Positions 28,777 through 37,694 are shown, numbered from the stretch's first letter. The stretch is 64,000 nucleotides of DNA from Labilithrix sp. (GCA_019637155.1 JAHBWE010000013.1:248001-312000); one strand, 5' to 3'. A program made the numbers and translations. Notes: a model not told the origin generated them from the sequence alone.

Positions 28777-29892
28777 ATGCCCGTTCCGTTCATCGATCTG
28801 AAGCGCCTCGTCTCTCGTGTCCGCGAGGACGTCCTCCCGGCCTTCGCCGAGTGCATCGACAAGTGCGAGCTCGTCGGCGGACCGCGCATCCCGCTCCTCG
28901 AGAAGAAGCTCGCGTCGGCGCTCGGCGTGCCGCGCGCGGCGACGTGCGCGAACGGGACCGACGCGCTCGTCATCGGCCTCCAGGCGCTCGGCGTGAAGCG
29001 CGGGATGAAGATCGCGCTCCCGAACCTCACGTTCTGGGCGACCTTCGAGGCGATCGTCCAGCTCGGCGCGGTGCCCGTCCTCGTCGACGTCGACGCGGAG
29101 GACCTCCAGCTCGACCTCGAGCAGCTGAAGTCGGCGCACGAGAAGCACCGGATCGACGGCGTCATCCTCGTCCACCTGTTCGGCTGGACGTCGGCGCGGC
29201 TCGCCGAGATTCGTGCATTCTGCAAGGAGCGCGAGCTCATCCTCCTCGAGGACGGCGCGCAGTGCTTCGGCGTCGAGGTCGGCGGCGAGCCGGTGCTCGC
29301 GAAGGCGAACCTCGCGACGCTGTCGTTCTATCCCGCGAAGGTCGTCGGCGGCGCGATGGACGGCGGCGCGATGACGATGCAGACCGAGAAGCTCGAGCAG
29401 CACGTGAAGTCGCTCTGCAACCACGGCCGCTCGGACCACTACGCGTACGCGCACGTCGGCTGGAACTCGCGCATGGGCGGGATGCAGGCGGCGTTCATCC
29501 TCCGCATGCTCGACGAGGTACCGGGGATCCTCGAGACGCGCCGCGCCGCGGCGGCCTACTACCGCGAGCAGCTCGGCGGCGATCGTCGGATCAAGGTCTA
29601 CGGCCCGCCGGCGGGCGTGACCGAGAACGGTTACCTCAACGTCGTCACGGTCGAAGGGAAGAGCGGCGCCGAGCTTTCGGACGCGCTGAAGCAGAAGGGC
29701 ATCGGCACCGCGCGCACGTACCCGGAGCCGATGCACGTGCAGCCGCCGATCAAGGCGAGCGGCGCGATCCTCCACGGCGACCTCGCGGTCTCGACCCGCT
29801 TCTGCGAGTCGGTCATCAACCTCCCGCTCTTCGCCTTCATCCGCGACGACGAGCGCGAGGAGTCGGCCGCCGCGCTGCTCTCGGTGATCTGA
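28777..29892 (+). CDS. DegT/DnrJ/EryC1/StrS family aminotransferase
   Basis: A 371-residue PLP enzyme. Gly60-Thr61 bind the cofactor phosphate, Asp159 (LLEDGAQ) the pyridine nitrogen, and Lys188 in 'SFYPAKVVGG' is the Schiff-base Lys. These enzymes aminate keto-sugars for surface polysaccharides or act as dehydratases. A TATACC box lies 10 bases before the ATG. It lies 35 bp after PlsC. A sugar-nucleotide role fits the GT2 gene nearby. Confidence 0.94.
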   Translation: MPVPFIDLKRLVSRVREDVLPAFAECIDKCELVGGPRIPLLEKKLASALGVPRAATCANGTDALVIGLQALGVKRGMKIALPNLTFWATFEAIVQLGAVPVLVDVDAEDLQLDLEQLKSAHEKHRIDGVILVHLFGWTSARLAEIRAFCKERELILLEDGAQCFGVEVGGEPVLAKANLATLSFYPAKVVGGAMDGGAMTMQTEKLEQHVKSLCNHGRSDHYAYAHVGWNSRMGGMQAAFILRMLDEVPGILETRRAAAAYYREQLGGDRRIKVYGPPAGVTENGYLNVVTVEGKSGAELSDALKQKGIGTARTYPEPMHVQPPIKASGAILHGDLAVSTRFCESVINLPLFAFIRDDEREESAAALLSVI

Positions 29893-29896
29893 AAGT

Positions 29897-30319
29897 TCAG
29901 CCGCAGCTCGGCTTCCGCTGCTCCCACCCGCCGCCGCGCTGGCGGCGGCGGTGTTCGGGGCGGAGCTCGCTTCGTGCGTCCGAGGCGAGGAGAGCGCACG
30001 GGTCGAAGTAGTGCGTCGTCGTCGCGCGGGCGAGGAGCGGCGGCAGGTCGCCGGCGAAGTCGGCGACGTCGGGGCAGCGCCAGTGCCAGAGGGCCCAGCG
30101 ATCGGGGACCTCGGGGAAGGCGAGGACCTCCTTCACGCCGCCGTTGCAGTTGGTCGCGACGACGAAGACGGTCCCCGCCGCCGCGAGGACGACGTCGTGG
30201 TGGAACTCGCCTTGCGTCCAGTGGGCGACGACGTCGAAGGTGCCATGGCGCTGGCGCAGGTCGTCGAGGAGCGCGCCGAGCACGAGACTGCGCGCGAGCC
30301 GTTCGACGTCTGCTTGCAT
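29897..30319 (-). CDS. Hypothetical protein, nuclease-like fold possible
   Basis: A 140-residue soluble protein. 'DVVAHWTQGEFHHDVVLAAAGTVFVVATNCNGGVKEVLAFPEVPDRWALWHWRC' shows alternating strands, and I cannot assign a family. It has its own TGCTAGGCT extended -10, 6 bases before the ATG. It is convergent with the aminotransferase, with 4 bp between stops. Confidence 0.7.
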   Translation of the reverse strand: MQADVERLARSLVLGALLDDLRQRHGTFDVVAHWTQGEFHHDVVLAAAGTVFVVATNCNGGVKEVLAFPEVPDRWALWHWRCPDVADFAGDLPPLLARATTTHYFDPCALLASDARSELRPEHRRRQRGGGWEQRKPSCG

Positions 30320-30325
30320 CCTTTC

Positions 30326-30334
30326 AGCCTAGCA
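30326..30334 (-). promoter_or_regulatory. Extended -10 TGCTAGGCT, leaderless start
   Basis: Read on the minus strand, TGCTAGGCT ends 6 bases before ATG 30319. It is nearly identical to the boxes at 7015 and 50554. Confidence 0.5.
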
Positions 30335-30387
30335 AGCGGTCTCCGGCGCGCATGTCACCCGCGCAGGCGACGTCTTCACTCTTCACG

Positions 30388-30393
30388 TATGCT
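30388..30393 (+). promoter_or_regulatory. Putative -10 (TATGCT) of the glycosyltransferase gene
   Basis: TATGCT is 14 bases upstream of ATG 30408, leaving room for a leader of only about 7 bases. Confidence 0.4.
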
Positions 30394-30407
30394 GGCGGCC
30401 GCTCGTC

Positions 30408-31139
30408 ATGGCCTACTCCCTCGTCCTCCCGTTCCACTCCGATCTGACGTCGATCGGAAAGACGGTCACGCGCGCGCGCGCGGAGGGCGGCGCGCACGGC
30501 GTCGAGGAGGTGCTCCTCGCGCACAACGGGCGCCCGCTCGACGCGGCGGCGCGGGCGGAGATCGAGACGCTCGTCGCGCCCGCCGCCGACGGCAGGCCCG
30601 AGGTCCGCCTCCTCGACACGACCGCGACCGGGATCGGCGCCGGCTACAAGGTCGGCATCCGCCACGCGCGGGCGGAGTTCGTGGTCCTCTCCGCCGACGA
30701 TCTGCCGTTCGGGTGGTCCGACCTCGCGGCGTTCGAGCGCGCCGGCTCCCCCGACTTCGCGATCGGCTCGAAGGCGCACCCCGACTCGGAGCGCCCCGGC
30801 GAGTCGCGCACGATCTCGCGCCGCGTCTCGTCGTTCGGCTTCCTCTTCCTCCGCCGCCTGCTCCTCGGCTGGAGCACGCCGGGCGACTCGCAAGGCTCGC
30901 TCATCGTCCGCACCGAGGTGGCGCGGAGCCTGCTCCCCGATCTCCGCTACGACCACTACCTCTCGTCGCTCGAGATCGTGACGCTGCACCTCGAGCGCGG
31001 CGGGAGCATCGTCGAGGTGCCGATCGCGTTCGAGTACCACCCGCACGCGAGCTCCGTCTCCGTCGTTCGCGACGGCCTCAAGATGGCGCGCGAGCTCGTC
31101 GACCTCCGCGGCCGCGTCCGGGCGGAGCGCCGCGGCTGA
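30408..31139 (+). CDS. Family 2 (GT-A) glycosyltransferase
   Basis: A 243-residue enzyme. The N-terminal strand 'SLVLPFHSDL', 'TGIGAGYKVGIRHARAEFVVLSADDLPFG' (DxD-like acidic pair) and the later acidic motif fit GT2/dolichol-phosphate-mannose-synthase-like transferases. There is no C-terminal membrane domain. It probably transfers a sugar to a lipid carrier or a growing glycan; donor and acceptor are unknown. Confidence 0.85.
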   Translation: MAYSLVLPFHSDLTSIGKTVTRARAEGGAHGVEEVLLAHNGRPLDAAARAEIETLVAPAADGRPEVRLLDTTATGIGAGYKVGIRHARAEFVVLSADDLPFGWSDLAAFERAGSPDFAIGSKAHPDSERPGESRTISRRVSSFGFLFLRRLLLGWSTPGDSQGSLIVRTEVARSLLPDLRYDHYLSSLEIVTLHLERGGSIVEVPIAFEYHPHASSVSVVRDGLKMARELVDLRGRVRAERRG

Positions 31140-31145
31140 CGGAGG

Positions 31146-33542
31146 TCACCAGGAGTTCTTGCGGAGGTCGAGCGGCGGGCTCGTCGCCGGCAGCGGCTTG
31201 CCGTCGGGCGCGGGCCAGTGGTTCCGGATCCCCTCGTCGAGCACGAGGTACACCTGCGTGATCGACACCTTGTGCTTCGCCGCGGCGGCGCGGACCGCGA
31301 CGCGCTCGTAGTGGCCGCGATCGTCTTCGCGCGACCACTGGTGCCCGTTCCACGTGTTCGCCGCGATCGCGCGCTGGCGCTCGGCGATCTCCGCCGTCGC
31401 GAGCTCCGTGAAGATCTCGCGCCGCGTGCGCTCCGGCATCCGGAAGCGATAGTCGTCGACCTCCTCGCTCGGGATCGGCGTCGGCGGACGCGCGCTCACC
31501 ATCGGCTTTACCTCGCGCACGACGCGGCGCCACAAGAAGAGCACCACGAGCACGGTGACGAGCCCGCGGATGACCCAGCCCGCCTTCGTGCTCGGCAGCC
31601 GCCGGAAGTCGAGGAGCGCGAGCCACCCGACCGCCTTCTTCGTGGTCGGGCTCATGTCGGGAGGCGGCTCTTCGGGAGGCCCCTCCTCGTCGCGCTCGAC
31701 CGGCCAGAGCGGAAGCGTCTCGAACCGGACCCGCTCGCGCTTCGCCGCTCGGACCACGTGCCGGCCGCCGTACCAGAGGAGGGCGAGGAGCGTGACGAGG
31801 GAGAGGAGCGCCGAGAGGTAGACGACCCAGCTCGTGTAGTTCAGGCGCAGCGTGTGCTTGCCGGCGGGGACGTCGACGGCGAGGAGGAGCTCTTCGCTCC
31901 GCACCGTGCCGACGTTCGAGCGCCACTCCGGCGCCCAGTTCTGGTTGACGAGGATCGTGGTCGCGGCCTTCGCGTCGACGTCGAGGACGATCGCGTTCGG
32001 CGACCACGAGATCCGCTTCACGGTCGCGACGTTCGGATCGGCGGGGTACTCCTCTTGCGGGAGATCGCCGCGGAGGCGCGTCGACTCGGGCACCGGGATG
32101 CCGGCGACGCAGTTGATGCTCCCCATGTTGACGTGCGGGAAGATGTGCGAGTCGCGGCGGTTGCCGCGCGACTGCTTGAACTCCTGCTCGAAGTTGCGCG
32201 GCGCCTCTTCGACGTACAGCTGCATCGACGGCGCGCGCTGCGGCGCGGCGAGCTCCTCGATCAGCGGGGAGGTGATGCGCCACGAGAAGATCGCGCCGAC
32301 GAGGACGGCGGCCCAGAGCATCTCCACCGGCACCTTCGGCGGGATCCACGTGTCGAGCTTCTCGATGTCGCGCTTCGTCACGCGCGCGACGAGGGCGCGC
32401 AGCGGGAGCCGCCGGAGCCAGCGATGGCCGGCCGCGATCGCGCGCGCGAACGCGTCCTCCAGCGTCGAGAGGCCTCGGCTCGCTCCGAGCGAGATGAAGA
32501 AGAGGACCATCACGTGGAAGCGGTCCGGGTAGCGCAGCGCCGAGAGCATCGGCAGCTTCTTCATCAGGTTGAACGGCGCCCACGGTCCGGTGTTGCCGAG
32601 CGACAAAAGGAGGAAGAGGAGCGCGCCGCCGAGCGCGATGCCGCCCCCGAGGTCGGCCGCGACGACGGCGACGATCCCGAGGAAGAACAGCATGCCGTAC
32701 CGGATCAAGAACGGCGTGATCATCTCGACGATGGTGTGCGTCTCCGTCGGCGTGAACACGCGCGGGAACTGACGCATGTACAGCGTCGTCGGGATCAGCT
32801 TGCACGCCGCGAGCAAGAAGGCGACGCCTCCGATCGTGAGCGCGGAGAGGAGCGGCCCTTTGAACGGCGCCGGTGCTCCAGTGAAGAACCGATGCGCGCA
32901 TAGGCAGACGAACAGGTACCCGAAGGCGACGGCGGTGTACGGCGCGGGGTAGGTGCCGGGCGCGAGGACGAGCCACGCGAGGAAGAAGCCGCCCCAGAGT
33001 CGCCACCCGACCGAGGTGACGCCGTTGAGGAGCGCGAGGAGCACCCACGACGCGAGCCCGAAGCTCATGAAGTGGACCCAGCCGTCGTGGATGAAGGACA
33101 CGAAGCGGTCGCACGTCATGAACGCGACTGCGCCGAGCGCGGAGGCGATCGGGGTCGAGTCGAAGCGGCGGCAGAGGCGGTACATCCCCTCGAAGCCGGC
33201 GACCATGAAGAGGATGATCGCGAGCCGCCGCCCGTGCTCCGATCCGAAGATCAAACGGAGCAGGAAGTCGGGGCTGTAGAACGAGTCCTCCGGCTCGGCG
33301 ATGCCGGTGCATCCACCGCACCAGTACGGGTTCCACGCCGGGAGCTGCCCGTACTTCAGGAGCGTGATCCGGTCCGCCTCGTCGAACGCGTAGAGCGTGT
33401 GATCGTCGAACCAGTTGGCGAGCTTGTGCGGGTTCTGGAGGACGCCCGGATAGGTCGTGACGACGAGGTAGAACCACGCGACGAGGCGCAGCACCAGGAG
33501 CTCGACGAGCCCGTCGATCCATCGCCGCGTCTTGGCGATCAC
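31146..33542 (-). CDS. Large polytopic membrane protein, YfhO/GT-C-like
   Basis: A 798-residue protein with about 11 membrane segments in residues 15-370, one or two more near 400-420 and 590-610, and an extracytoplasmic beta domain (about 435-585). 'LSALRYPDRFHVMVLFF' carries the Arg-x-Pro-x-Arg-Phe motif shared with the next gene upstream and with YfhO-type GT-C glycosyltransferases. Acidic residues early in the chain ('NWFDDHTLYAFDEADRIT') could be catalytic. It is probably lipid-linked sugar transfer at the outer face of the inner membrane, by inference. Starts at GTG with TACTAG 9 bases upstream. Confidence 0.8.
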   Translation of the reverse strand: MIAKTRRWIDGLVELLVLRLVAWFYLVVTTYPGVLQNPHKLANWFDDHTLYAFDEADRITLLKYGQLPAWNPYWCGGCTGIAEPEDSFYSPDFLLRLIFGSEHGRRLAIILFMVAGFEGMYRLCRRFDSTPIASALGAVAFMTCDRFVSFIHDGWVHFMSFGLASWVLLALLNGVTSVGWRLWGGFFLAWLVLAPGTYPAPYTAVAFGYLFVCLCAHRFFTGAPAPFKGPLLSALTIGGVAFLLAACKLIPTTLYMRQFPRVFTPTETHTIVEMITPFLIRYGMLFFLGIVAVVAADLGGGIALGGALLFLLLSLGNTGPWAPFNLMKKLPMLSALRYPDRFHVMVLFFISLGASRGLSTLEDAFARAIAAGHRWLRRLPLRALVARVTKRDIEKLDTWIPPKVPVEMLWAAVLVGAIFSWRITSPLIEELAAPQRAPSMQLYVEEAPRNFEQEFKQSRGNRRDSHIFPHVNMGSINCVAGIPVPESTRLRGDLPQEEYPADPNVATVKRISWSPNAIVLDVDAKAATTILVNQNWAPEWRSNVGTVRSEELLLAVDVPAGKHTLRLNYTSWVVYLSALLSLVTLLALLWYGGRHVVRAAKRERVRFETLPLWPVERDEEGPPEEPPPDMSPTTKKAVGWLALLDFRRLPSTKAGWVIRGLVTVLVVLFLWRRVVREVKPMVSARPPTPIPSEEVDDYRFRMPERTRREIFTELATAEIAERQRAIAANTWNGHQWSREDDRGHYERVAVRAAAAKHKVSITQVYLVLDEGIRNHWPAPDGKPLPATSPPLDLRKNSW

Positions 33543-33559
33543 ACACGCGTTCTAGTACA

Positions 33560-33576
33560 GCTCGCGACGAGCGAGC
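33560..33576 (-). terminator. Stem-loop between the two large membrane-protein genes
   Basis: GCTCGC-loop-GCGAGC, 3 bases after the stop of the upstream gene on the minus strand. No T-run follows, so it may be an attenuating hairpin instead. Confidence 0.3.
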
Positions 33577-33579
33577 AAC

Positions 33580-35349
33580 TCAGACCTTGGCGGGCGGTTT
33601 TCGGACGAGGTCGGCGAGGTCGCGCCGCAAGAGGAAGGCGAGCGAGAGCGCGATCCCGACGACGGAGAGCCAGATGCCGGCGGTGAACCTCCGGGGCCAG
33701 TACTTCATCTTCACGTGGTGATGTCCGGGCGGCAGGTCGAGCGCGAGGAGGTTGTCGTTCGTCGAGACGACCTGTCCGACGTCGGTGCGCCAGCCGAGGT
33801 CGAAGCCGCTGTTGAGGAGCACGCGGCTCGGCCGGCTCACCTCGACGTCGAGCGTGAACGTGTTGTGCGTTCGGTGCACGGCCTCGACGACGGCGCCGCC
33901 GTCCTTCGCGCGCGCCTGCGGGACGTCGCCGGACCACACCGGGGCCGACGCGTTGTAGGCCCACGTCAGGCGGCAGCCGAGCCACGCGTGGTTCTGGCGC
34001 GGCTGGTTCGCGTAGTCCGGGCTCAAGTCGGGGCCGCCGTAGTGGAAGCGGGGCGACGGCACGACCGCGACCGGCGCGGCGTCGAGGAAACGAAACTCGA
34101 GGATCTGCGTGAAGAGCCCCGCGCTGTCGCCCGCCGCGAAGACGCCCATGCCGAAGAGCGCGACGCGCGCCGCGCGGGCGTACGACGGCTTGCCGAGGCG
34201 AGAGATCGCGCGCGGAAAGCGGTCGACCGCGTAGGCCATGAACGCGGCGATCGGCAGCGCGAGGAGGAGGCGGAAGCGCGCCGGTACGCGCATCGACTTG
34301 AACGGCGGCACGTGCGCGTGGAGGACCGTCCACGGCGCCCACGTCGCGAAGTGCCCGAGCATCAGGACCACGAGCGCGACCATGACCACGGTGAGCGACC
34401 ACGCCTCGCCCGCCGCGCACGCGAAGCCGATCGCGAAGACGGCGAGGCCGATCCAGCCGATGTACGCCTGGTACTCGCCGAACACGTACTGCTGCCCCTC
34501 GACGCGCGCGCGCCAGCTCGGGGTGCGGAGCAGGTACATGTCGCCCCACGTCTTCGCGCGCGCGAGGTGATCCCAGTCGTCCTCCATCACGCGGTCGTGC
34601 GCCGCGAACTGCTGCTGGAGCGGGAGGAGCCGGCTCGCGGCCACGGTGAACGCGACGAGCCCCACCGCGCCCGCCGCGCCGGCGATGCGGAGCGCGCGCG
34701 GCACGCTCGTGAGGCGCGTCAGCGTCTCGACGCCGAGGAACACGACCGTGAGCGGCAACGGGTAGGTCGCGCCGTCGTAGACCATGAGCGCGAGCAGGAG
34801 CCCGGTGCCCACCGCCCAGTCCCACGACGTCTCCGCCTTGCGCCACGCGAAGAGGATGAGCGGCGCGTGGTAGAAGGAGAAGAACGCCATGTGCTCGCCG
34901 GCGTACTGGTTGTGCACGGCGCCGAACGACCACGCCGTCGCGGCGACGAACGTGGCCGCGCGCGAGAGCTTGAAGTCGTCGCGGCAGAGCAGCCACATGC
35001 CGACGAAGCCGGTGACGACGTGGGCGACGGACCACACGATGACGGTGACGCCCGCGCTGAACGGCAGCGTGAGCAGGAAGATCGGCGACCCCGTGATGTT
35101 CTCGGGGTGGTCCCAGAGCGGCTGCCCGTGGCAGTCGAAGGGGTTCCACAGCGGCGCCTCGCGGTAGAGGCGCACCGACGACTTGGCGGCCTCGATCATG
35201 AAGAGGAACGCGTGCCCGTCCTCGATCGGCGTCTTCGGGTAGTTCTTGAACATCGGCCACCACACCACGAGCGTGATGAAGAGGCCGAGGAGCGTGACGG
35301 CCACGAGCCGGAGCCACGTGGGCTGGAGGCGCTGTTCGGAGGGACGCAT
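33580..35349 (-). CDS. Large polytopic membrane protein, YfhO/GT-C-like (paralogue of the next gene)
   Basis: A 589-residue protein with about 11 membrane segments and a C-terminal beta domain (about 470-560), then a final membrane helix. 'PPFKSMRVPARFRLLLALP' matches the motif in the 798-residue neighbour. Early acidic and aromatic residues ('YREAPLWNPFDCHGQPLW') parallel those in the neighbour ('LPAWNPYWCGG'). The two look like ancient duplicates and may act together. The ATG at 35349 is preferred; a GTG at 35388 is possible. Confidence 0.8.
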   Translation of the reverse strand: MRPSEQRLQPTWLRLVAVTLLGLFITLVVWWPMFKNYPKTPIEDGHAFLFMIEAAKSSVRLYREAPLWNPFDCHGQPLWDHPENITGSPIFLLTLPFSAGVTVIVWSVAHVVTGFVGMWLLCRDDFKLSRAATFVAATAWSFGAVHNQYAGEHMAFFSFYHAPLILFAWRKAETSWDWAVGTGLLLALMVYDGATYPLPLTVVFLGVETLTRLTSVPRALRIAGAAGAVGLVAFTVAASRLLPLQQQFAAHDRVMEDDWDHLARAKTWGDMYLLRTPSWRARVEGQQYVFGEYQAYIGWIGLAVFAIGFACAAGEAWSLTVVMVALVVLMLGHFATWAPWTVLHAHVPPFKSMRVPARFRLLLALPIAAFMAYAVDRFPRAISRLGKPSYARAARVALFGMGVFAAGDSAGLFTQILEFRFLDAAPVAVVPSPRFHYGGPDLSPDYANQPRQNHAWLGCRLTWAYNASAPVWSGDVPQARAKDGGAVVEAVHRTHNTFTLDVEVSRPSRVLLNSGFDLGWRTDVGQVVSTNDNLLALDLPPGHHHVKMKYWPRRFTAGIWLSVVGIALSLAFLLRRDLADLVRKPPAKV

Positions 35350-35415
35350 CGTTCCGCTCGAGGGGCGCGCGCCCGGGGACGAGCGCACTGTGAATCGCTG
35401 CCGTGTTTACCCGCT

Positions 35416-35443
35416 TTGTTCCACGCCGGCCAGCACCTAGAGT
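35416..35443 (+). promoter_or_regulatory. Putative promoter of the permease operon
   Basis: TTGTTC (35416-35421), a 16-bp spacer and TAGAGT (35438-35443), 9 bases before ATG 35453. This is one of the few sites with a plausible -35. It means the permeases need not depend on the distant ATPase operon for transcription. Confidence 0.45.
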
Positions 35444-35452
35444 CGCGCGTCG

Positions 35453-36313
35453 ATGACGCCGCGCGCGCGATCGCATCCGTGGCTGATGCTCGGGCCGTCG
35501 CTCGCGGTGTGGCTCGTGTTCGTGTTCGTGCCGCTCGGGCTCGCGGGCTACCAGAGCCTGTTCGCGTGGGACATGCTCACGCCGCCGGTCTGGGTCGGCG
35601 GCGACAACTACGCGGCGCTGCTCGAGGGCGGCGAGCTGTGGCGCATCCTCGGGCGGTCGCTGTTCTTCAGCGTGCTCGTCGTCACGGGCTCGATGTCGCT
35701 CGGCCTCGCGCTCGCGCTCCTCCTCGATCGCCCCGGCGGCTTCTATGCCTTCGTGCGCGGGTCGATCTTCAGCGCCTACGTCGTGTCGTGGGTCGCGGTC
35801 GCGCTGCTCTGGGTGCTCTTGCTCGATCCCGATCGCGGCGTCCTTGGGGCGCTCGTGCGGCTCTTCCACCTCCGCATCAAGTTCCTCGCCGATCCCGACG
35901 CCGCGCTGCCGACCCTCGCGGGGGTGACGATCTGGAAGATCACCGGCTACGCGATGATCGTGTTCCTCGCGGGGCTGCGCGCGGTGCCGCGGTCGCTCCA
36001 CGAAGCGGCGGCGCTCGACGGCGCGAACGCGCTCCAGCGCTTCCGCTGGGTGACGTGGCCGCTCCTCCGTCCCACCGCCGCGTTCGTCGCGACGACGAGC
36101 CTGATCGTGAGCTTCCAGGCGTTCGACGTCGTCCGGATCATGACCGGCGGCGGCCCCGCGCGCGCGACGACGCTCTTCGTGTACGCGGTCTACGAGCAGA
36201 TCTTCATGAACCTGAGCGTGGGGAAGGCGAGCGCGCTCGCGATCGTGTACTTCGGCGTGCTCTGTTTGCTCGCGACGCTGCAGCTCCGCGCGTGGAGGTC
36301 GCGGTCGGCATGA
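35453..36313 (+). CDS. ABC importer permease, MalF/UgpA type
   Basis: The 286-residue inner-membrane subunit has six membrane segments. The cytoplasmic coupling loop 'LHEAAALDGANALQRFRWVTWPLL' is the EAA motif that contacts the ATPase. It forms a heterodimer with the next gene (4-bp ATGA overlap). No ATPase or binding protein is adjacent; the matching pair is at 25137-27496. Confidence 0.94.
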   Translation: MTPRARSHPWLMLGPSLAVWLVFVFVPLGLAGYQSLFAWDMLTPPVWVGGDNYAALLEGGELWRILGRSLFFSVLVVTGSMSLGLALALLLDRPGGFYAFVRGSIFSAYVVSWVAVALLWVLLLDPDRGVLGALVRLFHLRIKFLADPDAALPTLAGVTIWKITGYAMIVFLAGLRAVPRSLHEAAALDGANALQRFRWVTWPLLRPTAAFVATTSLIVSFQAFDVVRIMTGGGPARATTLFVYAVYEQIFMNLSVGKASALAIVYFGVLCLLATLQLRAWRSRSA

Positions 36314-37119
36314 AGCGCTCCGTGAGCTGGGCCGGCGTGCTCGCGCTCGTCGCGGCGGCGGCGTGGGTGCTGCCGTACGCGTGGATGGTCGTGACGTCGC
36401 TGAAGCCGCTCGAGGAGATCGCGGAGGACCCGACCGCGCCTTTCCCGAAGCGTCCGCAGCTCGACGCCTACCGCGAGGTGTTCGCGCAGGTGTCGGTCGG
36501 CCGCCACCTCGCGGTCTCGCTCGCGGTCGCGATCGCGATCGGGCTCCTCCAGATCGCGCTCGCGCTCCCGGCCGGCTACGCGCTCGCGAAGCTGCGGTTC
36601 GTCGGGAAGAAGGCGGCCTTCGGCGTCGTGGTGGCGTGCCTGCTCGTGCCGCCGCAGGTCACGTTCGTGTCGGTGTTCTTGATGTTCGCGCAGGTGTCGC
36701 TCACGAACACGTTCACCGCGCTCGTGGTGCCGTTCGCGGCGAGCGCGCTCGGCACCTTCCTCGTGCGGCAGGCGCTGCTCTCGGTGCCGGACGAGATCAT
36801 CGAGGCGGCGCGGCTCGACGGCGCGTCGGAGCTCACGATCATCTACCGGATCCTGGCCCCGCTCCTCCGCCCCACGCTCGTCTCGATCTTCCTCGTGAGC
36901 TTCGTCTACCACTACTCGGACTACTTCTGGCCGCTCGTGATGACGACGGACGACACGGTCCGGACCCTCCCGCTCGGCGTCGCGCTCTTGAAGGAGCCCG
37001 GCAGCGGCGTGCGCTGGCACGTCGTGATGGCGGGCAACGTGCTCCTGTCCCTCCCAGTGCTGGCCCTCTTCGCGCTGGCACAAAAGCACCTCATCCGCGG
37101 CGTCGCCGCACGCGCGTGA
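36310..37119 (+). CDS. ABC importer permease, MalG/UgpE type
   Basis: The 269-residue inner-membrane subunit has six segments and the EAA loop 'IIEAARLDGASELTIIYRILAPLLRP'. 'YAWMVVTSLKPLEEI' near the N-terminus is typical of MalG-type subunits. It is co-translated with the MalF-type partner. The decayed GNAT gene ends only 4 bases downstream on the other strand. Confidence 0.94.
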   Translation: MKRSVSWAGVLALVAAAAWVLPYAWMVVTSLKPLEEIAEDPTAPFPKRPQLDAYREVFAQVSVGRHLAVSLAVAIAIGLLQIALALPAGYALAKLRFVGKKAAFGVVVACLLVPPQVTFVSVFLMFAQVSLTNTFTALVVPFAASALGTFLVRQALLSVPDEIIEAARLDGASELTIIYRILAPLLRPTLVSIFLVSFVYHYSDYFWPLVMTTDDTVRTLPLGVALLKEPGSGVRWHVVMAGNVLLSLPVLALFALAQKHLIRGVAARA

Positions 37120-37122
37120 TAG

Positions 37123-37528
37123 CTACCGCGTCCACGAAGGGGCTTCGGGCGGGAAGATGTCGAGGCGCATGCTCGGGTGCTCGCGTCCTTGGTACGGCTT
37201 GGCGCGGTTTCGGACGAAGCCGAGCCTCTTCAGAGCCGCGACGGCAGGGTGGTCATGGGCGCTCAGCGCGAGGCGCTTCCGCTCCTTCGTCTCGAGGACG
37301 ATGGCATCGGCTAAGCAATGTCATGTAGCCAACGAGCGTCTCATCGTGGAAGGCGAGGTACGTTCGCGCCACCCGGTGAGCCTGTAGGCGGAGCGCGTCG
37401 GAGCGGAGGAAGTCGTCGAGGTCGGCCTCCGCGCACGTGAAGGTCGCGACCAGCGGTGCGTCCGCGGTGGTGAGGCCGCGAACCTTCAGGTCCTCGGAAG
37501 TGACGTTACTCCGCGGCGACGTTGTCAT
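37123..37528 (-). pseudogene. Decayed GNAT acetyltransferase (toxin-type) gene
   Basis: The N-terminus ('FTCAEADLDDFLRSDALRLQAHRVARTYLAFHDETLVGYMTLL', seen as two adjoining stretches) is that of GNAT proteins often found as toxins. An extra base near 37311 shifts the frame. Removing it continues with 'SDAIVLETKERKRLALS' and ends with 'LGFVRNRAKPYQGREHPSMR'. The acetyl-CoA pyrophosphate loop between them is missing, about 50 residues. Two lesions argue for true decay rather than sequencing error. Confidence 0.75.
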
Positions 37529-37682
37529 CCGCGGCCGGGATCATCACCTTGGCGAGGAGCTCGCGGGCCTTCTGGACACGCCGCTTCGCTTCCTCGGGCG
37601 TGCATGTGCGCTCGAGGTCGCGGAGGAGCCGCTCCGCATCCTCCCCTTCGAGCACGGGCGTGGGCTCGATCGGGCGCGCCAT
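37506..37682 (-). CDS. Small antitoxin-like protein upstream of the GNAT remnant
   Basis: ATG 37682 to TAA encodes 58 residues beginning MARPIEPTPVLEGEDAERLL, followed by a charged helix. The 'PIEPTPVLEGEDAE' opening recurs in small proteins paired with toxins. It overlaps the GNAT start by 23 bp, as antitoxin-toxin pairs often do. It is still intact, with TAGGTT 6 bases before the ATG. The antitoxin role is inferred from context. Confidence 0.65.
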   Translation of the reverse strand: MARPIEPTPVLEGEDAERLLRDLERTCTPEEAKRRVQKARELLAKVMIPAADDNVAAE

Positions 37683-37688
37683 GACGAC

Positions 37689-37694
37689 AACCTA
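37689..37694 (-). promoter_or_regulatory. Putative -10 (TAGGTT) of the antitoxin-like gene
   Basis: On the minus strand TAGGTT ends 6 bases before ATG 37682; a leaderless start is predicted. Confidence 0.4.

Noticed and set aside
33539-36001. 820-residue minus-strand ORF
   Set aside because: Out-of-frame shadow of the 589-residue membrane protein and antisense of the permease gene.
33715-37119. 1,134-residue plus-strand ORF
   Set aside because: Only the last 269 residues (MalG-type permease) are real; the upstream part is antisense to a membrane-protein gene.
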